Of a DNA stretch of 14,523 bases, positions 6,402-14,071 are shown piece by piece. Each line of letters opens with the position of its first letter. The stretch's first letter is position 1. Source of the stretch: JAGQUL01 sp039811765. Lineage in GTDB: Bacteria > Actinomycetota > Thermoleophilia > Gaiellales > SKUG01. A model generated the notes under the pieces. The model did not search any database. It was not told the origin of the DNA and worked only from the letters and a program-made list of their open reading frames with translations. The stretch is from the NCBI GenBank assembly GCA_039811765.1, contig JBDHZF010000066.1:1-14523 (forward strand), given 5' to 3'. The translations under genes and the position numbers were made by a program.

Positions 6402-7619
6402 TCAGTCGTCCTCGTCGGCGGCGTCGGACGTGTCGAGCGGGCGCGGCAGGTCCTCGAGCACCTGCTCGGCCTGGTCGCGATCGAGCAGGCGATGCGAGTC
6501 GACGAGCCGCTCGCGTTCGGACGCATCAAGCGTGTCCGCGTCGAGGTCGGTCGTGCGATGCGTGGTGCTCAATCCGGCGATCGGGAAGCCGCGATCGATG
6601 CCGACGGTGCCGTCCGAACGCACGAGCAGGAAGTAGGACCGGCTCCACGTGAACGCGACCAGGACGATCGCGACGAGCAGCACGAGAGTCGCGGCGATCC
6701 ATAGGCGGGAACCGCTGCGTCGTTCGGGCGAGCTGGTCCAGCCGTCGTCCTCGGCGGCGTGCATCGGCTCGAGCACGGGCAGCTCGCCGCTGGTCTCGGC
6801 CGGCGTATCGGCGACGACCACGGGAAAGGTTCCTGATTCGCCGGCGGCGTCGATGGCTTCGATCGACAATTCGCCGCTGACGTCGCTCGGCACCGGCTGC
6901 ACGATCGCGACGGTGATGTTGTCGGTGCCGCCGCGCTCGTTGGCGAGGTCCACGAGTTGCCGCACGGCGCGGGCGGGGTCGCCGCTGGAGCCCACCACGA
7001 TGTGCGCGAGCTCGTCGTCGGCGACGTGTTCGGTGAGGCCGTCGCTGCAGGCGAGCAGCCAGTCGCCGGGGCCGACGTGCAGCGTGTACGCGTCGACGCT
7101 CACCTCGGGTTCGGGTCCGAGCGCGCGGGTGATCACGTTGCGCTGCGGATGCACGAGCGCGTCGTCGGGCGAGATTCGTCCCGAGCGCACCAGTTCCGCG
7201 ACCACCGAGTGGTCCTCGGTCACTTGGCGCGCGCCCGCGGCGCTCAGCACGTACATGCGCGAATCGCCGACCTGGCCGACCACGACCTCGCCGCCGTCGC
7301 GCACGATCGCGGCGGTGATCGTGGTGGCCATCCCGCGCCGGGAGTCGTCCACCAGCTGCGCGTCGTGCACTGCCGCGTTCGACGCGAGAACGGCGCGTTC
7401 CATCGCCCGCGCTGCGTCATCGGATCCGCGCGCGGCGAGCACGTCGCCGGCGGCGCGCACGAAGGTCTCGATCGCGATGCGCGACGCGACCTCGCCCTTC
7501 GCCGAACCACCCACGCCATCGGCCACGACCATCACGGGTGGATCGAGGAACACCGCGTCCTCGTTGTGGTCGCGGCGCTGACCCACGTCCGTCGCGCTTG
7601 CGTGTGGGAGCGTGCTCAT
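6402..7619 (-). CDS. pstP: PP2C-type Ser/Thr phosphatase PstP, membrane anchored
   Basis: This Mg/Mn-dependent phosphatase removes phosphates from PknB and its targets. Of 405 residues, 1-240 form a PP2C domain with DVGQRRDHNEDA (11-22), VVADGVGG (31-38), VGDSRMY (117-123), TEDHS, ITRALG, LLACSDGLTEHV (188-199) and GGTDNITVAIV (230-240); all metal-binding aspartates are present. A variable acidic linker follows, then one membrane helix (~306-326) and an outer segment with YFLLVRSDGTVGIDRGFP, the small external domain typical of actinobacterial PstP. The start ATG at 7619 overlaps the fhaB stop by ATGA. It is co-transcribed with its opposing kinase. Confidence 0.96.
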   Translation of the reverse strand: MSTLPHASATDVGQRRDHNEDAVFLDPPVMVVADGVGGSAKGEVASRIAIETFVRAAGDVLAARGSDDAARAMERAVLASNAAVHDAQLVDDSRRGMATTITAAIVRDGGEVVVGQVGDSRMYVLSAAGARQVTEDHSVVAELVRSGRISPDDALVHPQRNVITRALGPEPEVSVDAYTLHVGPGDWLLACSDGLTEHVADDELAHIVVGSSGDPARAVRQLVDLANERGGTDNITVAIVQPVPSDVSGELSIEAIDAAGESGTFPVVVADTPAETSGELPVLEPMHAAEDDGWTSSPERRSGSRLWIAATLVLLVAIVLVAFTWSRSYFLLVRSDGTVGIDRGFPIAGLSTTHRTTDLDADTLDASERERLVDSHRLLDRDQAEQVLEDLPRPLDTSDAADEDD

Positions 7620-8110
7620 CGCGTCACCTCGAACGTGAACACCGTTGATCCGACTTGCAGGCGGTCGCCGTGCCGCAGCGCGACGCGGCCATCGATCACG
7701 CGCCCGTTGACGAGCGTGCCGTTGGTGGATCCCGCGTCGACCACCGTGCCGGGCGCCACGATGCGCGCGTGGTGGCTGCTGACGACCTGCTCGTCGAGCA
7801 CGACGTCGTTGTCGTCGGCTCGCCCCAGCGTGAGCCCGCCGCCGATCGTGAACGGCACGCCGGGGCGCAGCACGTCGCTGCCCGCCACCACCAGTCGCGG
7901 TTCGGCGAGTCCCGCCGAGCGTCGCGCGGCGTGCACGTCCGCCACCGGAATGATCGTGGATTCCTGCGCCGCGATCGATCGCGCCGCCATCGGACCTGCC
8001 CCGCCGCCGCGCAGCAGGTCCTTGTGCGCGTTGCGCAGCGTTCGCCACACGAACACGTAGATCAGGGCCACGAGCAGCGCCTGCCCGCCCAGCAGCAGCC
8101 ACTGCACCAT
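7616..8110 (-). CDS. fhaB: FHA-domain protein FhaB (FipA-like)
   Basis: This short, membrane-anchored phosphothreonine reader links PknB signalling to the division/elongation machinery. Of 164 residues, an N-terminal membrane helix (~4-22) is followed by a basic stretch, a linker, and an FHA domain (~86-162). FHA signature residues are visible: GR (96-97), S111 and H114 in VVSSHHARI, and GSTNGT (127-132). The Thr-Thr phosphosite region known N-terminal to the FHA fold in M. tuberculosis FhaB is not obvious; the nearest candidate is ESTII. The start ATG at 8110 shares one base with the fhaA stop (TGATG), so the two are translationally coupled. Confidence 0.94.
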   Translation of the reverse strand: MVQWLLLGGQALLVALIYVFVWRTLRNAHKDLLRGGGAGPMAARSIAAQESTIIPVADVHAARRSAGLAEPRLVVAGSDVLRPGVPFTIGGGLTLGRADDNDVVLDEQVVSSHHARIVAPGTVVDAGSTNGTLVNGRVIDGRVALRHGDRLQVGSTVFTFEVTR

Positions 8111-8892
8111 CAGCCGTCGTCCTCGTCGCCAGCCGCGTCCCACCGATCGAAGCGCACCTCGCACGTGCCGAAGGAGACGATGTCTCCCGGCGCGAGCGCA
8201 TGCTCGGTGACCTTCTCGCCGTTCACCGTCACGCCGTTGGTGGACCGCAAGTCGCGCACGCGCCACGAACCGTCCGCGTCGTTTCGCACCAGCTCCGCGT
8301 GTTCGCGCGACACCGACGCGTCGTGCAGCACGAGCTCGTTGGCTCTACCTCGTCCCACGCGCACGCGCGCGTGCGAGAGCGGAAACGGACCATCTGGCCC
8401 GAACGCCGCGAACGCCCCGCCGGTCGTGGCCGGCGCGGCAGGCGGGGCGGGCGGCATCACGGTGGTGCCCGGATCGTCGGCGATCGGCTCTGGCATTTCG
8501 ATCGGCGGCGCGTCCCCGTCCTCGGCCTGCTCCATCTTCACGGCGATGCCGAAACGGCCGAGCTGCAAGTCGCGATCCAAGTTCAAGTGCACCTTCGGGC
8601 GCGTGAGCAGCGCATACCCATTGCGGCGCGCGTGCTCGGTGAGGTACTCCGACAGCTCCGTGGTGAGCGCGGCCGCGTATTGCGACAGCTGGCGGTGATC
8701 GTCGCGGGAAAGGTAGACGTCATAGCGATTGGGTACGTACACGCTGCGCACGGTGCGCTGCTGGTGTTCGTCCATCTCCTTGACGAGACGGCGTGCGAGC
8801 TCCACCGGCTGCACGCCGGTCCGGAAGACCTTGCCGAAGGTTCCTTCGACGATCCGGGTGAGTCGCGTCTCGATGGTGCGCAGCAGTGACAT
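8110..8892 (-). CDS. fhaA: FHA-domain protein FhaA (DUF3662 plus FHA)
   Basis: First gene of the operon. Of 260 residues, 1 to about 120 match the FhaA N-terminal domain (DUF3662): MSLLRTIETRLTRIVEG, VQPVELARRLVKEMDEH, VYVPNRYDVYLS. A proline/alanine linker of about 45 residues follows, then an FHA domain (~185-250) with VGRGRANE, ASVSREHAEL and LRSTNGVTVNG. FHA domains bind phosphothreonine; in mycobacteria FhaA binds phosphorylated MviN/MurJ pseudokinase and the kinases. It is about half the size of mycobacterial FhaA because the long repetitive linker is missing. The start ATG at 8892 is fixed by the family N-terminus. GAGG ends only 2 nt upstream, too close for a good ribosome site, and no other in-frame start is better. 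Confidence 0.94.
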   Translation of the reverse strand: MSLLRTIETRLTRIVEGTFGKVFRTGVQPVELARRLVKEMDEHQQRTVRSVYVPNRYDVYLSRDDHRQLSQYAAALTTELSEYLTEHARRNGYALLTRPKVHLNLDRDLQLGRFGIAVKMEQAEDGDAPPIEMPEPIADDPGTTVMPPAPPAAPATTGGAFAAFGPDGPFPLSHARVRVGRGRANELVLHDASVSREHAELVRNDADGSWRVRDLRSTNGVTVNGEKVTEHALAPGDIVSFGTCEVRFDRWDAAGDEDDG

Positions 8893-9066
8893 GGCCTCGA
8901 CGGGACGTGTGCGTGGGCATCCCGGGTACCCCCGGCGGCCGATTGTGGCTTCGGCCGCATCGAGGCGGCACCATACACCACGATCGGATGTGGTGCGAGC
9001 TGGCGAATTGCCTGCTGCTACCGGATCCGCCACGTTCGAGAACCGACCGACAGACAGGCACACGGC
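8893..9066. promoter_or_regulatory. Divergent promoter region of fhaA and the 9067 gene
   Basis: A 174-bp non-coding spacer lies between two divergent starts, so both promoters should be here. It holds an inverted repeat CACCAC (8976-8981) / GTGGTG (8990-8995) with an 8-nt spacer, the size of a possible operator. A TATGGT -10-like hexamer reads towards fhaA from the left arm of the dyad, but no good -35 was found. No strong Shine-Dalgarno sequence precedes either gene. Confidence 0.4.
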
Positions 9067-10293
9067 ATGGACAGCACAGGCACATCGTTCGCCGACGACT
9101 TCGACGAGTTCGATCACCTGCTGGACGACGAGGACGAAGCAACCGCCGCCCCGTCGCGCACGGGTCGCATGCCGCGCGTTTCAGGCGCGAAGGACAACGC
9201 GCCCGCGGCCGGAGCGCGCACGAAGCGTCGCCCGTCGATGAAGGGACGCATCCGCGTCACGCCGGACTGGAATCGCATTGCCGCGGTGCTGTTCGTGGGC
9301 GTGATCGCGCTGATCGTGCTGTGGTTCGTAGTGACCGGGATCATGCACGCGCGCCGACAAGGCTCGTACGAGGACTACTACCGATCGGTGCGCGAGGTCG
9401 CGACGCAGTCGGAGGCGCAGGGCGACGAGCTGAACTCGATCCTCACCGATCCGGACGCGGGCGACCGCAGCGAGCGCATCGCGCGGGTCGAGGATCTGGC
9501 GACGCGAGCCAAGAAGCTCGCCGCGAACGCGCAGGACATCGAGGTTCCGAAGCAGATGCAGGACGCGAGCGTGTGGATGCAGACGAGCCTCGACTACCGC
9601 GCGAACGGGCTCGACGCGGTGCAGCGATCGCTCAGCGCGTCGATCGATGCGAAGGACGCGGACGCGAGCGTCGACGCGGTGTCGCAGGCGTTGGCGCGCT
9701 TCGTGGCAAGCGACGTCGTCTGGGCCGATTCGTTCGCGGTGGACGCTCGATCGCAGCTCCAAGCGGACGACGTGGAAGGCGTCACCGTGCCGGACTCCAC
9801 CTTCATGGAGGATCTGGACTTGGTGAGCCCCAAGAGCGTGTCGTCGATGCTCGACCGGCTCGCGGTTGCGACGACTGCCACGGCGAGCGGCCAAGCAGCG
9901 GCGCCGAAGGACGGCAAGATCCGCGGCGGGCAGCTCGAGGCCGGTCAGGTGACGGTTTCCCCGAGCGGGCAGACGCTCGTTCCGGGCCAGCTCACCGAGA
10001 TCAAGGGCGGCGACGACGTGACCTTCGAGGTGCCGTTCACCAACCAGGGCGAGGTGCAGCTCACGCAAGTTCCCGTGAAGATCACGATGCGCGGCTCCGA
10101 GAGCGATCCGGTGACGCTGACCGGCGTGATCGACGTGGTGGACCCCGGCCAGACCGCCACAGCGAAGGTGTCGCTGGACGAGGTGCCGAACTTCGGCGAA
10201 GTGCTCGACACGGAGATCCTCGTGGGCCCGATCCCGGGCGAGAAGACCGCCGACAACAATCGCGCCGAATACCAGCTCCAATTCAGTCTCTGA
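9067..10293 (+). CDS. Single-pass membrane protein with CARDB-like outer domain, function unknown
   Basis: I do not recognise a named family for the whole protein. Of 408 residues, 1-60 are a cytoplasmic tail, first strongly acidic (DDFDEFDHLLDDEDE) then basic (RTKRRPSMKGR). One membrane helix spans about 71-93. Residues ~98-275 are helical and polar. Residues ~285-408 are beta-rich with FEVPFTNQGEVQLTQVPVKI, VDPGQTATAKVSL and ADNNRAEYQLQF, the pattern of a CARDB/Ig-like adhesion domain. There is no signal-peptidase site, so type II topology (C-terminus outside) is expected. It starts divergently from fhaA, and its acidic tail holds threonines (e.g. DEDEATAAP) that would suit a PknB substrate read by FHA proteins. 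That role is inference from position only. The upstream ribosome site is weak. Confidence 0.85.
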   Translation: MDSTGTSFADDFDEFDHLLDDEDEATAAPSRTGRMPRVSGAKDNAPAAGARTKRRPSMKGRIRVTPDWNRIAAVLFVGVIALIVLWFVVTGIMHARRQGSYEDYYRSVREVATQSEAQGDELNSILTDPDAGDRSERIARVEDLATRAKKLAANAQDIEVPKQMQDASVWMQTSLDYRANGLDAVQRSLSASIDAKDADASVDAVSQALARFVASDVVWADSFAVDARSQLQADDVEGVTVPDSTFMEDLDLVSPKSVSSMLDRLAVATTATASGQAAAPKDGKIRGGQLEAGQVTVSPSGQTLVPGQLTEIKGGDDVTFEVPFTNQGEVQLTQVPVKITMRGSESDPVTLTGVIDVVDPGQTATAKVSLDEVPNFGEVLDTEILVGPIPGEKTADNNRAEYQLQFSL

Positions 10294-10309
10294 ACCAATC
10301 CCGGGTCTG

Positions 10310-10351
10310 GGTCGGCACGTCCGTAACGATTTCGTGACGAACGTGCCGACC
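10310..10351 (+). terminator. Perfect 11-bp hairpin between the 9067 gene and ctaB
   Basis: The arms GGTCGGCACGT (10310-10320) and ACGTGCCGACC (10341-10351) pair perfectly, and the 20-nt loop contains a smaller ACGA-TT-TCGT hairpin. It lies 17 nt after the stop of the upstream gene. No T-run follows, so it is a terminator-like or protein-binding structure rather than a textbook intrinsic terminator. A second small hairpin (10375-10387, CCGGA-GTT-TCCGG) sits 14 nt before the ctaB ATG. Confidence 0.55.
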
Positions 10352-10401
10352 TGTATTCGGGCTGCGTCGAGTAGCCGGAGTTTCCGGTAGCCTTGGTGGC
10401 G

Positions 10402-11403
10402 ATGACCACCGGTTCCCCTCATGCAATCGGCGCGGCGGCGCCGACACCCGCGAAGTCGCGGCGACGGGCACGCACCGAAGCGGCAACCGGGTGGCAGGCG
10501 TGGCTCGAGCTCACGAAGCCGAAGATCATCCTGCTGATGCTCGTGACGTGTGTTTCGGCGATGGTCGTGGCCAGCGAAGGCATGCCGCCGCTCGGCGCGA
10601 CCGCGTGGACATTGATCGGCCTTGCACTGTCGATCGCCGGCTCCAGCGCGCTCAACCACGTGCTGGATCGCGATCTCGATCGGCGCATGACGCGCACGCG
10701 TCTGCGCCCGGTCGTGGCCGGCACGATCGGCGCCGGAGCAGCCACCGCGTTCGGCATCTCGCTGTTCACGCTCGGCGGCGCGATCCTCTGCATGTACGTC
10801 AGCCCGCTGGCCGCGTGGTGCGGCCTGTTCGGCGGCGCGTTCTACGACTTCGTCTACACGCCGCTCAAGCGCGTGACGATTCACAATACGGTGCTTGGCG
10901 GCGTGGCGGGCGCGATGCCGCCGCTCGTGGGCTGGGTGGCGATCACCGGCAACCTGGATTCGGTCATGGCGTGGACCATGTTCGCGATTATGTTCCTATG
11001 GCAGCCGGCGCACTTCTGGCCGCTGTCGCTGCTGATCCAGCGCGACTACGCGGCTGCCGGCTTCAAGATGCTGCCCGCCGAGCGCGGCGAGCGCGCCACG
11101 GTGCGCGCCACGTGGCGATGGACGATCGTGACGGTTGCGGCGACATACGTTCCGCTGGTCGCCGGCGACGCAGGAATCGCCTACGCAGTCGGCGCGACGC
11201 TCGCGAACGTGTACCTCGTGCGTCGAATGTGGTCGCTCGTGCGCGTGGATCGTGCCCGTGGCGAGGACGAGGCCATTGCCGCGCCGCTCGTTGGCAGCGC
11301 CGATCCCGCAGGTCGTCTCGCCGCCCGCGACGCCTTCCTCGGTTCGATCACCTGGCTCGCGATCGTCTTCGTCGCGCTCGTCGTCGACGCGCTCGTGCGC
11401 TGA
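10402..11403 (+). CDS. ctaB: Protoheme IX farnesyltransferase (heme O synthase)
   Basis: This integral-membrane UbiA-family prenyltransferase attaches farnesyl to heme b to give heme O for terminal oxidases. Of 333 residues from this start, about nine hydrophobic segments are seen. First Asp-rich site: NHVLDRDLDRRMTRTRLRP (NxxxDxxxD then RT..RP). Also present are YDFVYTPLKR, HNTVLGGVAGAMPPLVGW, and the second polar loop QRDYAAAGFKMLP. The N-terminal ~25 residues are an Ala/Arg-rich extension. ATG at 10402 is chosen; in-frame GTG (10396) and TTG (10393) would add two or three residues, and no ribosome site clearly decides. No cox genes adjoin in this window; a cytochrome c follows on the same strand. 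Confidence 0.96.
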   Translation: MTTGSPHAIGAAAPTPAKSRRRARTEAATGWQAWLELTKPKIILLMLVTCVSAMVVASEGMPPLGATAWTLIGLALSIAGSSALNHVLDRDLDRRMTRTRLRPVVAGTIGAGAATAFGISLFTLGGAILCMYVSPLAAWCGLFGGAFYDFVYTPLKRVTIHNTVLGGVAGAMPPLVGWVAITGNLDSVMAWTMFAIMFLWQPAHFWPLSLLIQRDYAAAGFKMLPAERGERATVRATWRWTIVTVAATYVPLVAGDAGIAYAVGATLANVYLVRRMWSLVRVDRARGEDEAIAAPLVGSADPAGRLAARDAFLGSITWLAIVFVALVVDALVR

Positions 11404-11450
11404 TTCGTTCGCGAGGTTTCGCGCACGATGCTGCTGGAGAGAAGGCGACC

Positions 11451-11816
11451 ATGGTTGCTCGCACCCGCTCCGTCATGTACATGCTCATGCTGCTCGCCGT
11501 CAGTGCTTTCCTCGTCGCTGGCTGTGGCGGTTCCGACGACGATTCTTCGAGTTCGGGCGGTTCCGGCGGCTCGACCTCTTCGTCTGCGTCCAGCGCCGGC
11601 AAGGACTCGTTCGTCAGCGCGTGCGGCGGCTGCCACACGATGAAGGCGGCGGGAACCTCGGGATCGGTCGGTCCCGATCTCGACAAGCTCACGCTCGACG
11701 AGCAGTCCGTGCACGACCAGATCGTCAATGGTGGCGGTGGCATGCCGGCAGGGTTGCTCAAGGGAGACGACGCCACCGAAGTGGCGAAGTACGTGGCCGA
11801 GAACGCTGGAGGCTGA
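11451..11816 (+). CDS. c-type cytochrome lipoprotein
   Basis: This small membrane-tethered electron carrier has 121 residues. An N-terminal lipoprotein signal ends in lipobox LVAGC (lipidated Cys25), followed by a flexible Ser/Gly/Asp linker (26-50) and a mono-heme class I cytochrome domain. CGGCH (58-62) attaches heme and His62 is an axial ligand; Met98 in GGGGMPAG is the likely second ligand. It resembles cytochrome c551/c552-type lipoproteins of Gram-positives, which pass electrons to oxidases on the outer face. AAGG lies 5 nt before ATG 11451. It starts 47 nt after ctaB, so co-transcription is likely and supports a role in aerobic respiration. It ends one base before the stop of the convergent gene. 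Confidence 0.93.
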   Translation: MVARTRSVMYMLMLLAVSAFLVAGCGGSDDDSSSSGGSGGSTSSSASSAGKDSFVSACGGCHTMKAAGTSGSVGPDLDKLTLDEQSVHDQIVNGGGGMPAGLLKGDDATEVAKYVAENAGG

Positions 11817-11817
11817 C

Positions 11818-13788
11818 TCAGGCGCGTCGAAGGATCGCGCTCGTCGCCAGCGACATGGCGAGCGTCATCTTCGCGCCGATCTTCGCGGTCACCACGCAGG
11901 TGAGGCGCGTTCCTTGGTCGGCTCCCACGAGCAACCGAGCGCGCGTCGTGGCGCGTGGGATGAAGCGTGGCCCGCGCTTCCAGCGGTAGCTGAACGTCAC
12001 TCCCTGTGCAGGGGTCCACGTGCCTCGCGTGCATGTGAGCGTCTTGCCGACACGCTTGACGCCGACGATCCGAGGCCGCACGGTGTTGCGCGGCTTGATG
12101 GCGACTGGGGTGGTGTCGCCGCCACCGCCCGATCCGTTTCCGCCCGTGCCGTTTCCGCCGTCGTTCTGGGGTGCGGCCGCGGTGACGAACGAGCGCACCG
12201 CTGAGCAGTCCTCGATGCCACTGGTGGCGGCATTGTCGAAACACACAGCCCAGTGGTAGGTGGTCGACGCGGCAAGGCCGGTCAGGTCGATGCTAGTGGG
12301 CGTTCCGGTTGAAGTGGTCAAGTACGCATTGATGGCCTTGGATCCGATCGTGGCGTACTCAGCACCGGCCGGGTCGCCGCTCGAGTCCGCGCCCGTTCGC
12401 GCGCGAACGAGCAGCGTTGCCGCGGGCCACGGCGACAGAGGGAGGCCGCGCACGGTGGCCGTGGTGCTCGTCACGGCGGTCGCGTCGTCGGGCGCGGTGA
12501 TGTATCCCGCCGTGAACTGCGACGTGGGCGTGCACATCGTCTTCGTGAAGGGGCTCGTGTAGGTGAAGCACGACTCCACCTCGTAGCGCTGCCACGGGAA
12601 GTCGGTGTACATCGTGCGGGTGGCGAGTGCCACGGGCGCGTCCGAGTCGCTCTTGGCCACCGCATCGCCCGGCGTCGTGGACCAGCTGCCACCGGTCGTG
12701 GGCCGGTACCGCAGGAACGCCGTGCCCGCCGGGTGCGCGCCGATCACCTCGCGCCCGCGAGCGATCACCTGCGACGACGACGGCATGTCCGTCGCGTCCT
12801 GCGCGGGTGGCTGGAAGTCGGTGACGACCGCCGAGGTGCGGAAGCTGATCTCGCGGCACAGCGCTGTGCCGGTGTCGCAGATCCGGGCCTTGTGCGGCGT
12901 GTCCGGTGGCAGGTAGCAGCGGCTGGCCTCGGGTGACGACCAGTCGAGGCTGCCGAACAGGAACAGGTGCGACTCGTTCGTGCCGTTGGACGGCAACAGG
13001 GCATCGGTGTAGCTGCTCGCGGTGGGCGATCCGCAGACGTACGTGTCGCCGCCGCCGTTGTCGTACCACAGGTGATGGCGGATGCTGCGCGTGCCACCGC
13101 CGCTGAACGTGAGGAAGTACTGCAGGTTCATGCCCGTCGCCGACACCCACACGTCCGGGTTGATGTTGAGGTCGACGGCAGGTGGCGCGTTCGACGTGAC
13201 CGTCACGTTCGTGAACACCGGCGTGTCGCCGCCGAACGTGCTGCTGCAGCCCATGCCGTTGCTGCACACCAGGGCGGTCATCGGTTGCGCGGCGATCGCG
13301 GCGGTTGCCTTGACCGGCACCCAGACCGTCATGTCTTTGTATTCGATGCTCTCGCCGTTCGCCTGGCCCAGGAAGAAGCGACTGGTCGGATCGCCAAAGT
13401 CGGGGGAGGTGGCTGCCGGCTTCGGCCCTATTCGCAGCCTCCGGGTCCCGGCGGTCCAAGTCAGGCCGGTCGCGCCCGCCGCCGTCGGACAGTTGTTCGC
13501 CGCGCGCTGATCGGTGAACACCGTGCCTTGGTTGTTCACGCCGGTGCGGATGCAGATCGGCGCGGCGCTGGCCGAGATCGCCGGCGCGAGATTCGCCGGC
13601 AGCGTCAACTCGGCCGCCCAGAAGTCCGCGGCGCAGGCGAACGACTCGTCGAAGTGCACTTTGACGCCCACCCAGAAGGTTTCGCCCACGACGGGATCCT
13701 CGGCCACCGCCTGCTTGGCGTACATCAGCTGCGCCGTCTCCGGAAAGCAGGAGCCGCTCAGCAGCTCGATCGGGTGGTTGCCCTGCAC
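11818..13788 (-). CDS. Large secreted Cys-rich protein with FnIII-like and C-terminal Ig-like domains
   Basis: The function is not recognised. From GTG 13788 the protein has 656 residues and about 16 cysteines, suggesting disulfides and an extracytoplasmic location. The N-terminal ~400 residues have no family I can name. An FnIII-like segment (SIDLTGLAASTTYHWAVCFD) precedes a Gly/Asn linker and a C-terminal Ig-like module (IVGVKRVGKTLTCTRGTW...SYRWKRG...GTRLTCVVTA), a form frequent in secreted proteins of Thermoleophilia. There is no sortase motif or C-terminal membrane helix. The frame stays open to 13878, and those extra codons read RRLLPLLLAFAAGALTIA then TPASA, a clear signal peptide with an Ala-x-Ala site, but this stretch contains no ATG, GTG or TTG. 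The only nearby ATG (13874-13872) is in another frame. The true gene therefore probably begins near 13874 with a frameshift, or at a CTG near 13860. Confidence 0.82.
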   Translation of the reverse strand: MQGNHPIELLSGSCFPETAQLMYAKQAVAEDPVVGETFWVGVKVHFDESFACAADFWAAELTLPANLAPAISASAAPICIRTGVNNQGTVFTDQRAANNCPTAAGATGLTWTAGTRRLRIGPKPAATSPDFGDPTSRFFLGQANGESIEYKDMTVWVPVKATAAIAAQPMTALVCSNGMGCSSTFGGDTPVFTNVTVTSNAPPAVDLNINPDVWVSATGMNLQYFLTFSGGGTRSIRHHLWYDNGGGDTYVCGSPTASSYTDALLPSNGTNESHLFLFGSLDWSSPEASRCYLPPDTPHKARICDTGTALCREISFRTSAVVTDFQPPAQDATDMPSSSQVIARGREVIGAHPAGTAFLRYRPTTGGSWSTTPGDAVAKSDSDAPVALATRTMYTDFPWQRYEVESCFTYTSPFTKTMCTPTSQFTAGYITAPDDATAVTSTTATVRGLPLSPWPAATLLVRARTGADSSGDPAGAEYATIGSKAINAYLTTSTGTPTSIDLTGLAASTTYHWAVCFDNAATSGIEDCSAVRSFVTAAAPQNDGGNGTGGNGSGGGGDTTPVAIKPRNTVRPRIVGVKRVGKTLTCTRGTWTPAQGVTFSYRWKRGPRFIPRATTRARLLVGADQGTRLTCVVTAKIGAKMTLAMSLATSAILRRA

Positions 13789-13878
13789 GTAGGTGATCGC
13801 AGATGCGGGCGTGGCGATGGTGAGCGCGCCAGCAGCGAAGGCCAGCAGCAGCGGGAGCAGTCGTCGCGTGCCATAACC
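13789..13878 (-). other. Signal-peptide-coding extension of the secreted protein, without a normal start
   Basis: This stretch is in frame with the gene at 11818-13788 and bounded upstream by TAG (13881-13879). It encodes a twin-Arg charged start, a Leu/Ala hydrophobic core and ASA before ITYVQGN. ATG at 13874 begins MARDDC in the +1 frame; a shift of one or two bases in the CGCGACGA stretch that follows would fuse it to RLLPLLL. From here to 14071 the sequence holds only an 8-bp palindrome ACGATCGT (13905-13912) and the hairpin at 13941-13975. Confidence 0.7.
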
Positions 13879-13940
13879 CTACCGTGTGGAATGCGGAAGG
13901 TGTGACGATCGTTGCGAGCAGCTGCTTTCGGGCATAGGAA

Positions 13941-13975
13941 AGGGGGCTGGCGGATGACGGTCCTTCCAGCCCCCT
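13941..13975 (-). terminator. Terminator-like hairpin downstream of the P450 gene
   Basis: The arms AGGGGGCTGG (13941-13950) and CCAGCCCCCT (13966-13975) form a perfect 10-bp stem with a 15-nt loop that can pair further (GGA/TCC). Read on the minus strand it lies about 97 nt after the P450 stop and is followed by TTTCC, a weak U-tract. This fits termination of the P450 transcript before the next gene on the same strand. Confidence 0.7.
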
Positions 13976-14071
13976 CCCTCGCACATGTGCGCCCGGGGAG
14001 GTCAGTCCGGACGCGCAAGGAGTTGGCCGCAGCCCGCTCGCCCCATTGTCGGGTTCGCGCGCAAATTTGTT

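Noticed and set aside
12359..13984. Second minus-strand frame of 541 codons overlapping the secreted protein
   Set aside because: Arg/His-rich composition with no domain; the other frame has a signal peptide, FnIII and Ig motifs.
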